This document shows, in pieces, positions 41,985-51,285 of a stretch of 64,000 nt of DNA (positions within the stretch are counted from its first letter, which is position 1; each line of letters opens with the position of its first letter). The notes beneath the pieces were generated by a model, which was not told the DNA's origin, ran no database searches, and saw only the letters and a list, made by a program, of their open reading frames with translations. Made by a program: the position numbers and the translations under genes. This DNA is from an uncultured Clostridia bacterium (lineage in GTDB: Bacteria; Bacillota; Clostridia; TANB77; UBA1234), in contig CAKPOE010000005.1 of assembly GCA_934169745.1 (NCBI GenBank), positions 53,733 to 117,732 on the forward strand, given 5' to 3'.

Positions 41985-43118
41985 TTACTTTGTTGCATGC
42001 CTTGATATATTTAATAGTACGCCAACACTTGCAAGCAACATTATAAGGGCTGTTCCACCATAGCTAAAGAAAGGAAGTGGTATTCCCGTAACTGGCATTG
42101 AAGAAGATACAACTGCCATACTAAACACAGCTTGAATTCCTATCATAGTAGTTATACCAACAGCTACAAGTGTTCCGAACATATCTGGTGCTTTTAACGC
42201 AATAGTAATTCCTCTCCAAACAAATAAACCAAACAATATCATTACCGCTAACACACCAACCAAGCCTAGTTCTTCCGCTAGTATAGCAAATATGAAGTCA
42301 TTGTGTGGTTCTGGTATGTACATATATTTTTGAACGCTCTTTCCTATTCCAACACCAAAAAGCCCTCCCGAGCCAATTGCATATAACGATTGTATTATTT
42401 GCCAACCATCACCTTGGGCATCTTGCCAAGGATCAAGAAAGATTATCATTCTCTTCCAACGATACTCCTTCATCCTTGCCAAGAAGAATGCTCCAATCAT
42501 ACCAATTACTCCTATGGGAACAAGTTGACTCATCTTAGCACCTGCAGCAAAAATAATTGCTACAGCAATAACTGCAATTATCATTGTTGCACTCATATGT
42601 GGTTCAAACATCAAGAGTCCTCCAATTACCCCAATTAAAGCAAGATATGGCACTAGTCCTGTCCAGAAATTTTTTATCTTTCCTGGATTTTTAGAAATCT
42701 TTGCCGACATAAAAATTATAAGTGCTATCTTCATAAGTTCTGATGGTTGAAACTGAAACGTGCCAATCCCAAGCCACCTTGTTGCGTCATTACGAGTAAT
42801 TCCAACATGTGGAATTAAGACTGCAACAAGTAACAAGCCAGCTCCAATCATAGCAATATCTGCAAGTTTTCCTTTATAAATTCTATAATCGATATTTGAA
42901 ACTATAAACATAATAATAATGCCAAGTATCGCAAACTTTAGCTGCTTTTCTGCATAAAAATAACTATTTCCCTCCGTTCTAAGAGAATATGGTGCGCTCG
43001 CACTAAGTACCATAACTAAGCCAAATGCCAATAATATTAGCACAACTATCAGCAAACCATAATCCAAAGGTTTTCTTTTAACTTTTTTCTCGGTTGATTC
43101 TAGTTCTTTTGTCTGCAT
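41985..43118 (-). CDS. ftsW: SEDS family peptidoglycan glycosyltransferase FtsW/SpoVE
   Basis: A 377-residue membrane protein with about ten helices. SEDS motifs are visible: the NDATRWLGIGTFQFQPSEL region with catalytic Asp, PEPHNDFIFAILAEELG, and GIPLPFFSYGGTAL. It polymerises glycan strands at the septum together with the PBP encoded upstream. In spore-formers the copy in the dcw cluster may be SpoVE, acting on the spore cortex; sequence alone does not decide. ATG 43118 has AGGAG seven bases upstream, discarding a 27-codon extension that overlaps mraY. Confidence 0.92.
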   Translation of the reverse strand: MQTKELESTEKKVKRKPLDYGLLIVVLILLAFGLVMVLSASAPYSLRTEGNSYFYAEKQLKFAILGIIIMFIVSNIDYRIYKGKLADIAMIGAGLLLVAVLIPHVGITRNDATRWLGIGTFQFQPSELMKIALIIFMSAKISKNPGKIKNFWTGLVPYLALIGVIGGLLMFEPHMSATMIIAVIAVAIIFAAGAKMSQLVPIGVIGMIGAFFLARMKEYRWKRMIIFLDPWQDAQGDGWQIIQSLYAIGSGGLFGVGIGKSVQKYMYIPEPHNDFIFAILAEELGLVGVLAVMILFGLFVWRGITIALKAPDMFGTLVAVGITTMIGIQAVFSMAVVSSSMPVTGIPLPFFSYGGTALIMLLASVGVLLNISRHATK

Positions 43119-43150
43119 TAAAATTCTCCTATCTGTAAAATTTTGCACTG

Positions 43151-44104
43151 CTAAATTATACAAACGCCTACCAAACATAATATTAATGTAATAAGCCAAA
43201 ATGCTGGTACTATTGTTGTTTCTTTATAACCCGAAAGTTCTAGGTGATGATGTATCGGTGCCATTTTAAATAATCTTTTACCTTTTGTTAATTTAAAATA
43301 TGTTACTTGTAAAATTACAGATAATGCCTCTATTACACATATCCCAGCGACAATAATTAAAATTAGTGGCATTTTCAAAATCAAAGCAACACTACAAAAA
43401 GCACCACCTAAAGCTAGAGAACCAGTGTCTCCCATAAACACTTTTGCAGGGTACATATTAAATAGTAAAAACCCAATCGTGCTTCCCGCAACTATTGATG
43501 AGAAAACACTCATTTCTTTATTACCATATTTTGCAGCCGCATATGTAAAGAATATCATTATTATTGCAGTTATGCCTGAGGCAAGCCCATCCAAGCCATC
43601 CGTCAAATTAAGACTATTTGTGCAAGCAAGTATTATAAACACCATACAAGGTATGTACGCCCAAGTTGGTATTACTATATAGTCTCTCAAAAATGGTATA
43701 TAAGTTTCTGTACCAAAACCAGAATGCACAAGATATACAACAAATGCAACGGCAACAATTATTAGCCCTAACATTTTCAAAGAAGGTTTCAATCCTTTTG
43801 GGTTTTTCAAAACTAATTTTATAAAATCATCTATAAATCCTATTAATCCATATCCCAAAGTTACCAATGCAACCGGCAATACACTAGGATACTTAGTTGA
43901 TACAATAGCTGAAATTACAAATATAACTACAAGCATTATAATTCCACCCATCGTTGGTGTTCCACTCTTCTTTAAATGGCTCTGAGGTCCATCATCTCGT
44001 ACAACCTGACCTATTTTCATTTTTCTTAGTATTGGTATAACAATTACTCCAAGTATAATAGTCCCTATAAAAGAGGCTAACAGTGCCTTTATCTGTATGT
44101 TCAT
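43151..44104 (-). CDS. mraY: phospho-N-acetylmuramoyl-pentapeptide transferase
   Basis: A 317-residue MraY, making lipid I from UDP-MurNAc-pentapeptide and undecaprenyl phosphate. Motifs include GTPTMGGIIM, the Mg2+-binding GFIDDFIK, NLTDGLDGLASG, FMGDTGSLALGG and the HHHLE loop (MAPIHHHLELSGY). The start follows GGAGGG at good spacing. It lies 24 nt after murE; murF, usually between the two, is missing. Confidence 0.97.
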   Translation of the reverse strand: MNIQIKALLASFIGTIILGVIVIPILRKMKIGQVVRDDGPQSHLKKSGTPTMGGIIMLVVIFVISAIVSTKYPSVLPVALVTLGYGLIGFIDDFIKLVLKNPKGLKPSLKMLGLIIVAVAFVVYLVHSGFGTETYIPFLRDYIVIPTWAYIPCMVFIILACTNSLNLTDGLDGLASGITAIIMIFFTYAAAKYGNKEMSVFSSIVAGSTIGFLLFNMYPAKVFMGDTGSLALGGAFCSVALILKMPLILIIVAGICVIEALSVILQVTYFKLTKGKRLFKMAPIHHHLELSGYKETTIVPAFWLITLILCLVGVCII

Positions 44105-44128
44105 AATTTCCCTCCAAAAACTTCTTTA

Positions 44129-45613
44129 CTACCATGCATAAATATCGTCATTCTTCGACTCTGGTAAACTTTTCATTACTTCACTTGCAACTTCCCTGTC
44201 ATCAAAATGATGATGCTCCCCATTTATTTCTTGATATGTTTCATGTCCTTTACCAGCAATAACTACAATATCATTTCTTTTTGCTTGCCTTATTGCATGC
44301 TCTATTGCTTTCTTTCTATCTACAATAACTATATATTTTCCTTTAGTCTTTTTTATTCCTTCTTCAATCTCTTTAACAATTTCTTTTGGGTTTTCTGTTC
44401 TTGGATTATCAGATGTAATTACTGTATATCCCGCATTTTTGCCCGCAATCTCGCCCATAATAGGACGTTTAGTTCTGTCTCTATCTCCGCCACAGCCAAA
44501 CACGCAAATAACTTTTCCTTTCGTATATGCCTTCACTGCTTTCAAGATGCTTTCTAAGCTTGCAGGCGAATGAGCATAGTCAACCATTACTGTTAGATTT
44601 CTATCATTTGGTACCATTTCTGATCTTCCAGGAACTCTAACTTCCTCTAGTCCTTCAATTACATTCTCAACACTAGCACCTAGCTTTATAGTAACACAAA
44701 TAGCAGCTAGCGAATTATAAACCGTAAATCTTCCTGGAATATTAACACGAATTCTTTGCATTACTTTGTTAAATGGCATTTTAAAATCAGAATAGCTATT
44801 TGTTATAATTATATCTCTAGCGGATACAAACGGATTATTATCTATTCCATATGTCGTGATTGTACATGTTGCTATATCCATTAATTTTCTAGCATACATA
44901 TCATCACAATTTATGAATCCGTCCTTACACATTGTAAATAATTTTGCTTTTGCTGCCAAATAATTATCAAAATTCTCGTGAAAGTCCATGTGGTCCTGTG
45001 ACAAATTTGTAAATACACCTATATCAAAATTACATCCTAAAACTCTATCAAGAGCTAATGCGTGAGATGATACTTCCATAACCACAACATCACATTTCTC
45101 ATCTGCCATCTTTCTAAATAATCTTTGTAAGTCAACACTTTCTGGTGTTGTTCTGCTTGCTTCAACTTTTTCTTCACCTATCATGTTTGCAATTGTTCCA
45201 ATAAGCCCAACTTTCTTACCTGCTTTCTCCATTATCTTTTTTATCATATAAGTTGTTGTTGTCTTTCCCTTTGTTCCAGTAACACCAACAAGTTTAAATT
45301 CTCTTGATGGATTTTCGTAAAAATTACAACTAGCAAGTGCCATAAGTTTTCTTGTATCATCAGCAATAACAAAAGTAACGCCTGGAACTGTATCGCCATT
45401 CCATTTATCTTTTTGAACCGCAACAACTTTTGCACCATTTTCAATTGCACTATTAATGTATTCATGCCCATCTGTTTTAAATCCAACAATTGCAATAAAG
45501 AAATCGCCCGTCTTCACTTCACGTGAATCATATTTTATTTCGGGAACCTCAATGTTTAAGTTTCCTTCAACTTTTAAATTCTCAATACCATCCAAAATTT
45601 TTGATAAAACCAT
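44129..45613 (-). CDS. murE: UDP-N-acetylmuramoyl-L-alanyl-D-glutamate--2,6-diaminopimelate ligase
   Basis: A 494-residue MurE with the ATP-binding GVTGTKGKTTTTYMIKK and a carbamylated-Lys region. The substrate motif is DNPRTENP (usual DNPRxEDP), indicating meso-diaminopimelate rather than lysine. ATG 45613 has GGAGG seven bases upstream. It lies between the SpoVD-like PBP gene and mraY. Confidence 0.96.
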   Translation of the reverse strand: MVLSKILDGIENLKVEGNLNIEVPEIKYDSREVKTGDFFIAIVGFKTDGHEYINSAIENGAKVVAVQKDKWNGDTVPGVTFVIADDTRKLMALASCNFYENPSREFKLVGVTGTKGKTTTTYMIKKIMEKAGKKVGLIGTIANMIGEEKVEASRTTPESVDLQRLFRKMADEKCDVVVMEVSSHALALDRVLGCNFDIGVFTNLSQDHMDFHENFDNYLAAKAKLFTMCKDGFINCDDMYARKLMDIATCTITTYGIDNNPFVSARDIIITNSYSDFKMPFNKVMQRIRVNIPGRFTVYNSLAAICVTIKLGASVENVIEGLEEVRVPGRSEMVPNDRNLTVMVDYAHSPASLESILKAVKAYTKGKVICVFGCGGDRDRTKRPIMGEIAGKNAGYTVITSDNPRTENPKEIVKEIEEGIKKTKGKYIVIVDRKKAIEHAIRQAKRNDIVVIAGKGHETYQEINGEHHHFDDREVASEVMKSLPESKNDDIYAW

Positions 45614-45643
45614 TTCTTTTCCTCCTTTTTCCTGCAAGAAATT

Positions 45644-47827
45644 CTATTCTACATCAATTCCTACAGGTCTAAATTCAACTCTTACAATAGTACCTTGTTC
45701 AACTTCTGTTCCAGCTGCCGGCTCTTGAAGCACTGACATTCCACTTCCGGAAATCTTTATATTTAAGTTTGATTCTGCAAGAGTCTTCGTTGCAGTAACA
45801 ACATCCATTTTCTTAACATCAGGAACTTTTGTTGTAAATCTCACATCATTTCCTTCAACATACAATTTAACTAAAGATTTTTCGTTTAACGTTTCACCCT
45901 GAACTGGTATTTGGCTAACAACTCTAGCATTAATATCACTTTCATCAACACTATATTTTAATCCTGCATTATTTAATATTCTGATAGCTTCACCAACAGT
46001 TCTATTTGTAACATCAGGTACTTTTACTTTGTTTGTTTTATCATCTGTGTAACTATAATCTTGTGGAACTTCTAAATATTCTAATACTTCATCCAAAATG
46101 TTACCAACTACTGGTGCACATATTCCACCACCTTGGTGCCCTTGTGGTCCTTTTGGATCATATAAGTTAAAAATAACAGCAACTTGTGGGTCATCAGCAG
46201 GTGCCAAAGCAACGAATGAAGCAACATACTTTTTGTTTGCTCCTCTTCCTTGTTCTGCGGTACTTGTTTTACCTGCTACATAATATCCTTTTACTTGAGC
46301 ATATCGTCCCGTTCCATCTGAAACAACGCTCTCCATCATATCAAGAACCATTTTTGAAGTTTCTTCTGAGATGGCTTGTTTTACAACCTTTGGTTCGTTT
46401 GTTTGAATAACGTTTCCATCATTATCAATAATTTCCTTTACTATTCTTGGCTGCATAACCTTACCACCGTTTCCAAGAGCACAAATAGCATTTAGCATAT
46501 TAAGTGGTGTAAGCGTAAATCCCTGACCAAATCCAGCAGTGGCAACAGTTGAATCTGTGGCAGTTTTTGCTGTATGTATAATTCCGCTTGTTTCTCCTAT
46601 CATATCAACACCAGTCTTTTGAGAAATTCCAAATGCATCAAAATACTTGTAAAGGTCTTGTTTCCCTATTTTTAAAGCAACATTCATAAATACAGGGTTA
46701 CATGAATTCATTAATCCCTTTCTCAAACTTTGTTGTCCATGAGGATTATAGCTTCTCCAACATTTTATATCCCAGCCTTCTACCTTTAAACTACCCGTGC
46801 AAGAAAACTGAATCCTATCAACATCTGTAACATATTTTTCTTCAATCGCAATCGCTGCCGTAATCGTTTTAAAAACTGAGCCTGGTTCATATGTATCAGA
46901 AATGGCTCTGTTCTTCCACATCTCTTGAAGTGCTTTGTTTCTCTCTGTCTTAGACATCTCACTCCACTTACTAGCAAGAGTTTCATCATTTATTGTAAAA
47001 GCATTATTTGGATCATAATCTGGAGCCTGAGCCATTGCAAGTATATCTCCATTTTTAGGGTTCATTATAATACATACTCCATATTCAACAGGGCTATTAT
47101 CTATGATAGCCTGCTCCAAATATTTTTCTGCTTTGTGTTGAATAACCTCATCAATTGTAAGAACTAGATTCAAACCATCTTCTGGTGGAATGTATCTCTC
47201 ATCATTTAACGGAAGCTCCGCACCACTTGCATCAGTACCAATCGTAAGCTGGCCCGCAACACCTTTTAAAACACTTTCATATTTCGCTTCAAGTCCCTCA
47301 AGTCCCTGATTATCTGTACCACAAAATCCTAGAACATGAGACAAAAAATATCCTTTTGGATAATATCTTTTTGTGTCTTCAAATATATTTACTCCCTTTA
47401 TTTTGTTTTCTTTTATCCAAACTCTAACCTTATCTGTAACTTCTTTATCAAGTCTTTTTGCAATTGTTTCTTCGCTAGTGTTCTTACACACTTTTTTATA
47501 TATGGTTTCATAATCTAAATTTAATATTTCTGCAAGTCCCTTTGCTGTCGCTTCTCTATCCTTTTCCTTTATATTTTTGGGTGTAATACTGATGGTCTCT
47601 ACAGAAATACTTTTTGCCAAGACCTCACCATTTCTATCGTAAATAGTCCCACGCTTTGGACTAATAACTCTATTCTTAGTTTGCTGAGTATATGCTTTCT
47701 TTTGCAACTCATTGGCATTTATTACTTGCAAATAAAACATTCTCACAAAAAGTAAAACTATTACAAATGCAAAAGTAAATAAAAGTATGGTAGTTCTTTT
47801 TTTCGCTTCAATATTTGCTTTAGCCAC
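45644..47827 (-). CDS. penicillin-binding transpeptidase with PASTA domains (SpoVD/FtsI)
   Basis: A 727-residue class B PBP: a short cytoplasmic tail, one membrane helix (TILLFTFAFVIVLLFVRMFY), then the dimerisation domain and the transpeptidase domain. The latter has GSVFKTITAA (SxxK, catalytic Ser), NSCNPVFMN (SxN) and AGKTSTAEQG (KTG). Two PASTA domains (VPDVTNRTVGEAIRILNNAG, VPDVKKMDVVTATKTLAES) end the protein, which resembles SpoVD rather than PBP2B. The cell-division FtsI role is possible if this is the only class B PBP in the cluster. The start is GTG at 47827, six bases after AGGAGG. A terminator lies upstream, so it has a separate transcript from the ftsL-like gene. Confidence 0.93.
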   Translation of the reverse strand: MAKANIEAKKRTTILLFTFAFVIVLLFVRMFYLQVINANELQKKAYTQQTKNRVISPKRGTIYDRNGEVLAKSISVETISITPKNIKEKDREATAKGLAEILNLDYETIYKKVCKNTSEETIAKRLDKEVTDKVRVWIKENKIKGVNIFEDTKRYYPKGYFLSHVLGFCGTDNQGLEGLEAKYESVLKGVAGQLTIGTDASGAELPLNDERYIPPEDGLNLVLTIDEVIQHKAEKYLEQAIIDNSPVEYGVCIIMNPKNGDILAMAQAPDYDPNNAFTINDETLASKWSEMSKTERNKALQEMWKNRAISDTYEPGSVFKTITAAIAIEEKYVTDVDRIQFSCTGSLKVEGWDIKCWRSYNPHGQQSLRKGLMNSCNPVFMNVALKIGKQDLYKYFDAFGISQKTGVDMIGETSGIIHTAKTATDSTVATAGFGQGFTLTPLNMLNAICALGNGGKVMQPRIVKEIIDNDGNVIQTNEPKVVKQAISEETSKMVLDMMESVVSDGTGRYAQVKGYYVAGKTSTAEQGRGANKKYVASFVALAPADDPQVAVIFNLYDPKGPQGHQGGGICAPVVGNILDEVLEYLEVPQDYSYTDDKTNKVKVPDVTNRTVGEAIRILNNAGLKYSVDESDINARVVSQIPVQGETLNEKSLVKLYVEGNDVRFTTKVPDVKKMDVVTATKTLAESNLNIKISGSGMSVLQEPAAGTEVEQGTIVRVEFRPVGIDVE

Positions 47828-47925
47828 ACTGCACCTCCTACTCAATAAATTATATCATATAACTATATAAATCATGCAATAAAAAATCAAATTTATTTAT
47901 ATTTTTAGATCCATTTTTATTTCAT

Positions 47926-47955
47926 AAAAAGAGCCATCCATTTTGGATAGCTCTT
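47926..47955 (-). terminator. terminator between the ftsL-like and spoVD genes
   Basis: On the minus strand GAGCTATCC pairs with GGATGGCTC (one G-U) and is followed by TTTTTATG, 12 nt after the ftsL-like stop. It divides the dcw cluster into two units. Confidence 0.8.
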
Positions 47956-47966
47956 CATTCGCAAAA

Positions 47967-48680
47967 TTAATCTATTATTTTTCTTAATTCACTCACTATT
48001 TTTTCAAACCAATTCAACTCCGATTCTTCTGCTATAGTAACTGGTGTTGTTATCTTATCTTGTTTTTCAACACTAACGTATTGTATTTGCGAACTACTAG
48101 GCTTTTGCATACCTAATTGATATTTTGCATAATTTTCAACATATGTTAAATCAGTTTTACTTTCAATGTCAGCTTGTACTTGGTCATTTGCATTTTGAAT
48201 TTTAATCAAATCACTTTTTAAAGTGTTTATTTCTGAAAACTCTTCATTAATTACAGAATATCTATAGCATACCATAAAAAACAAAGCAAAAAACACGGAA
48301 ACAAGTGCTACATTCTTTAATGTAACACCAACATTCGATTTTGTTTTTGATTTGATTTTTGGTTTGGTTAATGTCATTTCTTTTGGTTTATTTATAATTT
48401 TTTTTGATGATGTTAAAGGAATATCAATGCTACTTTTTCTGCTGGTTGCCACTTTTCTTTTTGATACTTGTGCCTTAGAAGTTTGTTTCTTAGTTTGTAC
48501 CTTTTCTACACTTCTTTTAGAAACCACATTTTGCTTAGGTGTAGCATTTCTACTTTGAGCTACCTTGCGCGTAGTATTATTCATTTTAGCATTAAGAGCT
48601 TTTTGTTGTGCACTAGCACTACTAGTTCTGCGACCGTTTCTATATTCATAATAGTCATAATCATAATTTAGTGCTGGCAT
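47967..48680 (-). CDS. FtsL/DivIC-like cell-division protein
   Basis: A 237-residue single-pass protein. Residues 1-115 are cytoplasmic, rich in Lys, Ser and Thr and mostly disordered. One membrane helix (VTLKNVALVSVFFALFFMVC) precedes a coiled coil (EINTLKSDLIKIQNANDQVQ), as in FtsL and DivIC. A conserved DLTYVENYAKYQLGMQKPS motif follows, the septum-formation initiator region. The cytoplasmic tail is much longer than usual (typical FtsL is 100-120 residues). ATG 48680 follows GAGGGG closely. Its place between rsmH and the class B PBP supports the FtsL assignment. Confidence 0.85.
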   Translation of the reverse strand: MPALNYDYDYYEYRNGRRTSSASAQQKALNAKMNNTTRKVAQSRNATPKQNVVSKRSVEKVQTKKQTSKAQVSKRKVATSRKSSIDIPLTSSKKIINKPKEMTLTKPKIKSKTKSNVGVTLKNVALVSVFFALFFMVCYRYSVINEEFSEINTLKSDLIKIQNANDQVQADIESKTDLTYVENYAKYQLGMQKPSSSQIQYVSVEKQDKITTPVTIAEESELNWFEKIVSELRKIID

Positions 48681-48703
48681 CAACTCACCCCTCTCTTTTG
48701 TTT

Positions 48704-49633
48704 TTAATTTGAAAACCTACGTTCAAATACTCGAAGTTTTGCACTCTTTGACCTCGGATTACGTTCTTGCTCTTCATCACTTGCTATAATCGGCTTCTTT
48801 GTAAGTATTTTCCCATAAGACTTATATCCGCAAACACACTTTGGAAAATCTTTTGGGCAGGTACATCTTCCCTCCAAATCAACAAACGCTTTTTTTACAA
48901 TTCTATCTTCTAATGAATGGAACGTAATAATGCAAATTCTTCCTTTGTCATTTAATATGCTCGATATATCTTTTATTGCATTATACAATTCCTTTAATTC
49001 TCCATTTACTTCTATTCTTAATGCTTGGAATATTCTCTTAAACGAATCTATTGCATCTTTCGATACTGCAGTTCTTATAATATCTGCAAGTTCATAAGTT
49101 GTATCAATTTCACTTTCTTTCCTTTTTTCTACAATTTTTTCAGCAATACGTCTTGAGAACTTTTCTTCGCCATATTCTTTAAATATTTTTTCGAGTTGTT
49201 CTTTAGAATAAGTATTTACAACATCTTTCGCTGTAAGTTCTTGAGATTGATTCATTCTCATATCAAGTATGGCATTTTTAGTGTAACTAAAACCTCTCGA
49301 AGCTTCATCTATCTGATATGAAGACACACCAAGATCTAAAAGTACTCCATCAATTTTTTCAATTCCTAGTCCTTCAACATGTCTTTTTATATCTTCATGT
49401 CTTCCCCATACATACTTAACATTTGAATATTCTGAAAGCCTTTTCCTACTCGCGTTTAACGCTTCTTCATCTCTGTCAATTCCGATAAGTAATCCTTTAT
49501 CACTCAAATGTTTAATAATTTCACTTGAATGTCCCGCACCACCTATTGTACCATCAACATAAATTCCATCCGGTTTAATATTCAAATATTCTATGCACTC
49601 ATTTAGCATAATCGGCTCATGCTTAAATTCCAT
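48704..49633 (-). CDS. rsmH: 16S rRNA (cytosine(1402)-N(4))-methyltransferase
   Basis: A 309-residue RsmH (MraW) that methylates C1402 in the decoding centre. The SAM-binding motif VDGTIGGAGHSSEIIK, DGVLLDLGVSSYQID and GFSY are visible, with RICIITFHSLEDRIVK near the C-terminus. A Cys cluster (CTCPKDFPKCVCGYKS) sits in the C-terminal part, as in many Clostridial homologues. GAAGGG lies before the ATG. It is separated from mraZ by a terminator-like hairpin. Confidence 0.97.
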   Translation of the reverse strand: MEFKHEPIMLNECIEYLNIKPDGIYVDGTIGGAGHSSEIIKHLSDKGLLIGIDRDEEALNASRKRLSEYSNVKYVWGRHEDIKRHVEGLGIEKIDGVLLDLGVSSYQIDEASRGFSYTKNAILDMRMNQSQELTAKDVVNTYSKEQLEKIFKEYGEEKFSRRIAEKIVEKRKESEIDTTYELADIIRTAVSKDAIDSFKRIFQALRIEVNGELKELYNAIKDISSILNDKGRICIITFHSLEDRIVKKAFVDLEGRCTCPKDFPKCVCGYKSYGKILTKKPIIASDEEQERNPRSKSAKLRVFERRFSN

Positions 49634-49654
49634 ACTTCAATCCCTTCAAAACAA

Positions 49655-49690
49655 AAACTTGGGCGGTACATCATCCGCCCGTTTTTTCTT
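49655..49690. terminator. terminator/attenuator hairpin between mraZ and rsmH
   Basis: GGGCGG (49661-49666) and CCGCCC (49675-49680) form a GC-rich hairpin followed by AAGTTTTTGTTTT on the minus strand and GTTTTTTCTTTT on the plus strand. It would reduce read-through from mraZ into rsmH. Confidence 0.65.
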
Positions 49691-49790
49691 TTGTACGTTT
49701 AAATTTCTTCTTTTGTAATTTTGAATAGCTTGTCCTTTGTAAATTTTAATCTCTTCTTTTGTAATTTTAACTTTTTCTTTTGTGAATCAT
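49690..49790 (-). repeat. imperfect ACAAAAGAA direct repeats downstream of mraZ
   Basis: Between mraZ and rsmH the minus strand shows several copies of ACAAAAGAA, separated by about 20-24 nt of AT-rich sequence. The copies are degenerate and the region contains only a short lysine-rich frame without a ribosome site. Confidence 0.5.
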
Positions 49791-49837
49791 CTTTTTATCA
49801 TAAGTATTATTAAAATAGACTAAATTGCCGTCTAAAA

Positions 49838-50266
49838 TTAAATTCCTAACATTGACATTTTTTCTGCAATGTCATCAGAATCTTGTTCATCATTATATGT
49901 TTCCCATTTAGATTTACTCCAAATTTCAATTCTGCTTGAAACGCCAATGATAACAACATCCTTTTCGAGTGAAGCAAATTCTCTCAAGCCCTGTGAAATA
50001 AGTATTCTTCCTTGACTATCAAGTTCGCACTCAATTGCACTTGAGAAAAAGAAACGAGTAAAGTTTCTTGCGTCTTTTCCTGTAACTAATGGTAATGTTT
50101 TCACTTTATCTTCAATGGTTTTCCATTCTCCTAACGAATATCCATATAGGCATCCATCAAAACCCTTAGTAACAATAAATCTTTCACCTAGCTCCGTTCT
50201 GAATTTTGCTGGTACAATTATCCTGCCTTTAGCATCAATAGTATGACTATATTCTCCTATTAACAC
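49838..50266 (-). CDS. mraZ: transcriptional regulator MraZ
   Basis: A 142-residue MraZ with the two AbrB-like repeats: GEYSHTIDAKGRIIVPAKFR and CELDSQGRILISQGLREFA. MraZ controls the dcw cluster from its own promoter. The GTG start at 50266 has GAGGTGG five bases upstream; an in-frame GTG three codons earlier is too close to that site. Three AAAGTGG-type boxes with 10-nt period lie in its own leader. Confidence 0.94.
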   Translation of the reverse strand: MLIGEYSHTIDAKGRIIVPAKFRTELGERFIVTKGFDGCLYGYSLGEWKTIEDKVKTLPLVTGKDARNFTRFFFSSAIECELDSQGRILISQGLREFASLEKDVVIIGVSSRIEIWSKSKWETYNDEQDSDDIAEKMSMLGI

Positions 50267-50291
50267 GATAACCACCTCTTTTCAAAATTCA

Positions 50292-50318
50292 CCACTTTGC
50301 TCCACTTTCCTCCACTTC
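50292..50318 (-). promoter_or_regulatory. MraZ operator: three direct AAAGTGG boxes
   Basis: On the minus strand (G/A)AAGTGG occurs three times with exact 10-nt period (50318-50312, 50308-50302, 50298-50292). Direct repeats of this type upstream of mraZ are MraZ binding sites in other bacteria. Here they lie just downstream of the -10 box, in the leader. Confidence 0.85.
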
Positions 50319-50324
50319 GATATC

Positions 50325-50353
50325 ATTTTACCCTATACTTATTATAAAATCAA
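50325..50353 (-). promoter_or_regulatory. promoter of mraZ
   Basis: TTGATT (50348-50353) and TAAAAT (50325-50330) are 17 nt apart on the minus strand, directly upstream of the MraZ boxes. An overlapping TATAAT further upstream lacks a good -35. Confidence 0.65.
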
Positions 50354-50448
50354 GTATTTTTATGATTTTTTTTATTTTTTATTTTCGAACACTTTACATA
50401 ACACATTTTTGAGCTTCTATTTTATTACCTTTAATTGCATAAAAACTT

Positions 50449-50478
50449 GAGGCTAGCCGATAAAAATCGGCTAGCCTC
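50449..50478 (-). terminator. terminator after map
   Basis: GAGGCTAGCCGA pairs perfectly with TCGGCTAGCCTC (12 bp), followed on the minus strand by AAGTTTTTATG, 14 nt after the map stop. Confidence 0.85.
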
Positions 50479-50492
50479 TCATTAACATTCTT

Positions 50493-51254
50493 TTATTCAA
50501 TTGTTAAAACTTTCGGACCATCTTTCGTTATTACGATTGTATTCTCATAATGAGCTGCAAGACAACCATCATCTGTTAAAATAGTCCATCCATTATAATC
50601 TTCATATATGTCTCTCGTTCCCGCATTTATCATCGGTTCTATCGCTAATACCATTCCTTCTTCAAGTCTTGGTCCCTTCCCCGGCTTACCAAAGTTTGGA
50701 ACTCCTGGATCTTCATGCATTTCAAACCCAACACCGTGTCCCTGAAATTCACGTACAACACTATAACCATTTTCCTCAGCATGTTTCTGAATAGCATAAG
50801 AAATATCAGAAATTCTATTACCTATCACCGCATTTTTCACACCTTCCCAAAAACATTCTTCTGTAACTTTTATAAGTCTCTCGGCTTCTGGATTACCGCC
50901 GCCAACAACATAGCTTCTTGTTGCATCGCCAAAATACCCATCTTTATCAGCAACAATATCAACACTAACTAAATCGCCTTTTTGTATCTTTCTATCACTT
51001 GGTATTCCGTGTATAACTTCATCATTTACTGAGATACAGCAAGTTGCTGGAAAAGGATTTTTTGAACCCTTTGGATATCCTTTGCATGATGAATTAGCTC
51101 CATGAGCTCTTATAACATCTTCTGCGATTTTATCTATTTCTTTTGTTGTCATTCCAACTCTTATAGAATTCTTAACAGCCTCATGTGCCAAGAAAACTAT
51201 ATGACAAGCCTCTCTTATTTTCTCTACTTCGTTATGGTTTTTTAAAGCAATCAT
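50493..51254 (-). CDS. map: methionine aminopeptidase type I
   Basis: A 253-residue MetAP with the five metal ligands in the usual places: VSVDIVADKDGYFGDATRSY (two Asp), GHGVGFEMHEDP (His), EEGMVLAIEPMI (Glu) and a C-terminal Glu (HYENTIVI). It removes N-terminal Met after deformylation. The start has AAGGAG upstream. It follows adk by 31 nt; in many Firmicutes the adk-map pair directly precedes infA, but here that operon is about 32 kb away. Confidence 0.97.
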   Translation of the reverse strand: MIALKNHNEVEKIREACHIVFLAHEAVKNSIRVGMTTKEIDKIAEDVIRAHGANSSCKGYPKGSKNPFPATCCISVNDEVIHGIPSDRKIQKGDLVSVDIVADKDGYFGDATRSYVVGGGNPEAERLIKVTEECFWEGVKNAVIGNRISDISYAIQKHAEENGYSVVREFQGHGVGFEMHEDPGVPNFGKPGKGPRLEEGMVLAIEPMINAGTRDIYEDYNGWTILTDDGCLAAHYENTIVITKDGPKVLTIE

Positions 51255-51285
51255 TTCATTATACTCCTTTTAACCTACCAGTTAA

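Noticed and set aside
49690..49790. CRISPR-like or coding repeat downstream of mraZ
   Set aside because: The repeats are short and degenerate, spacing varies and any reading frame lacks a ribosome site.
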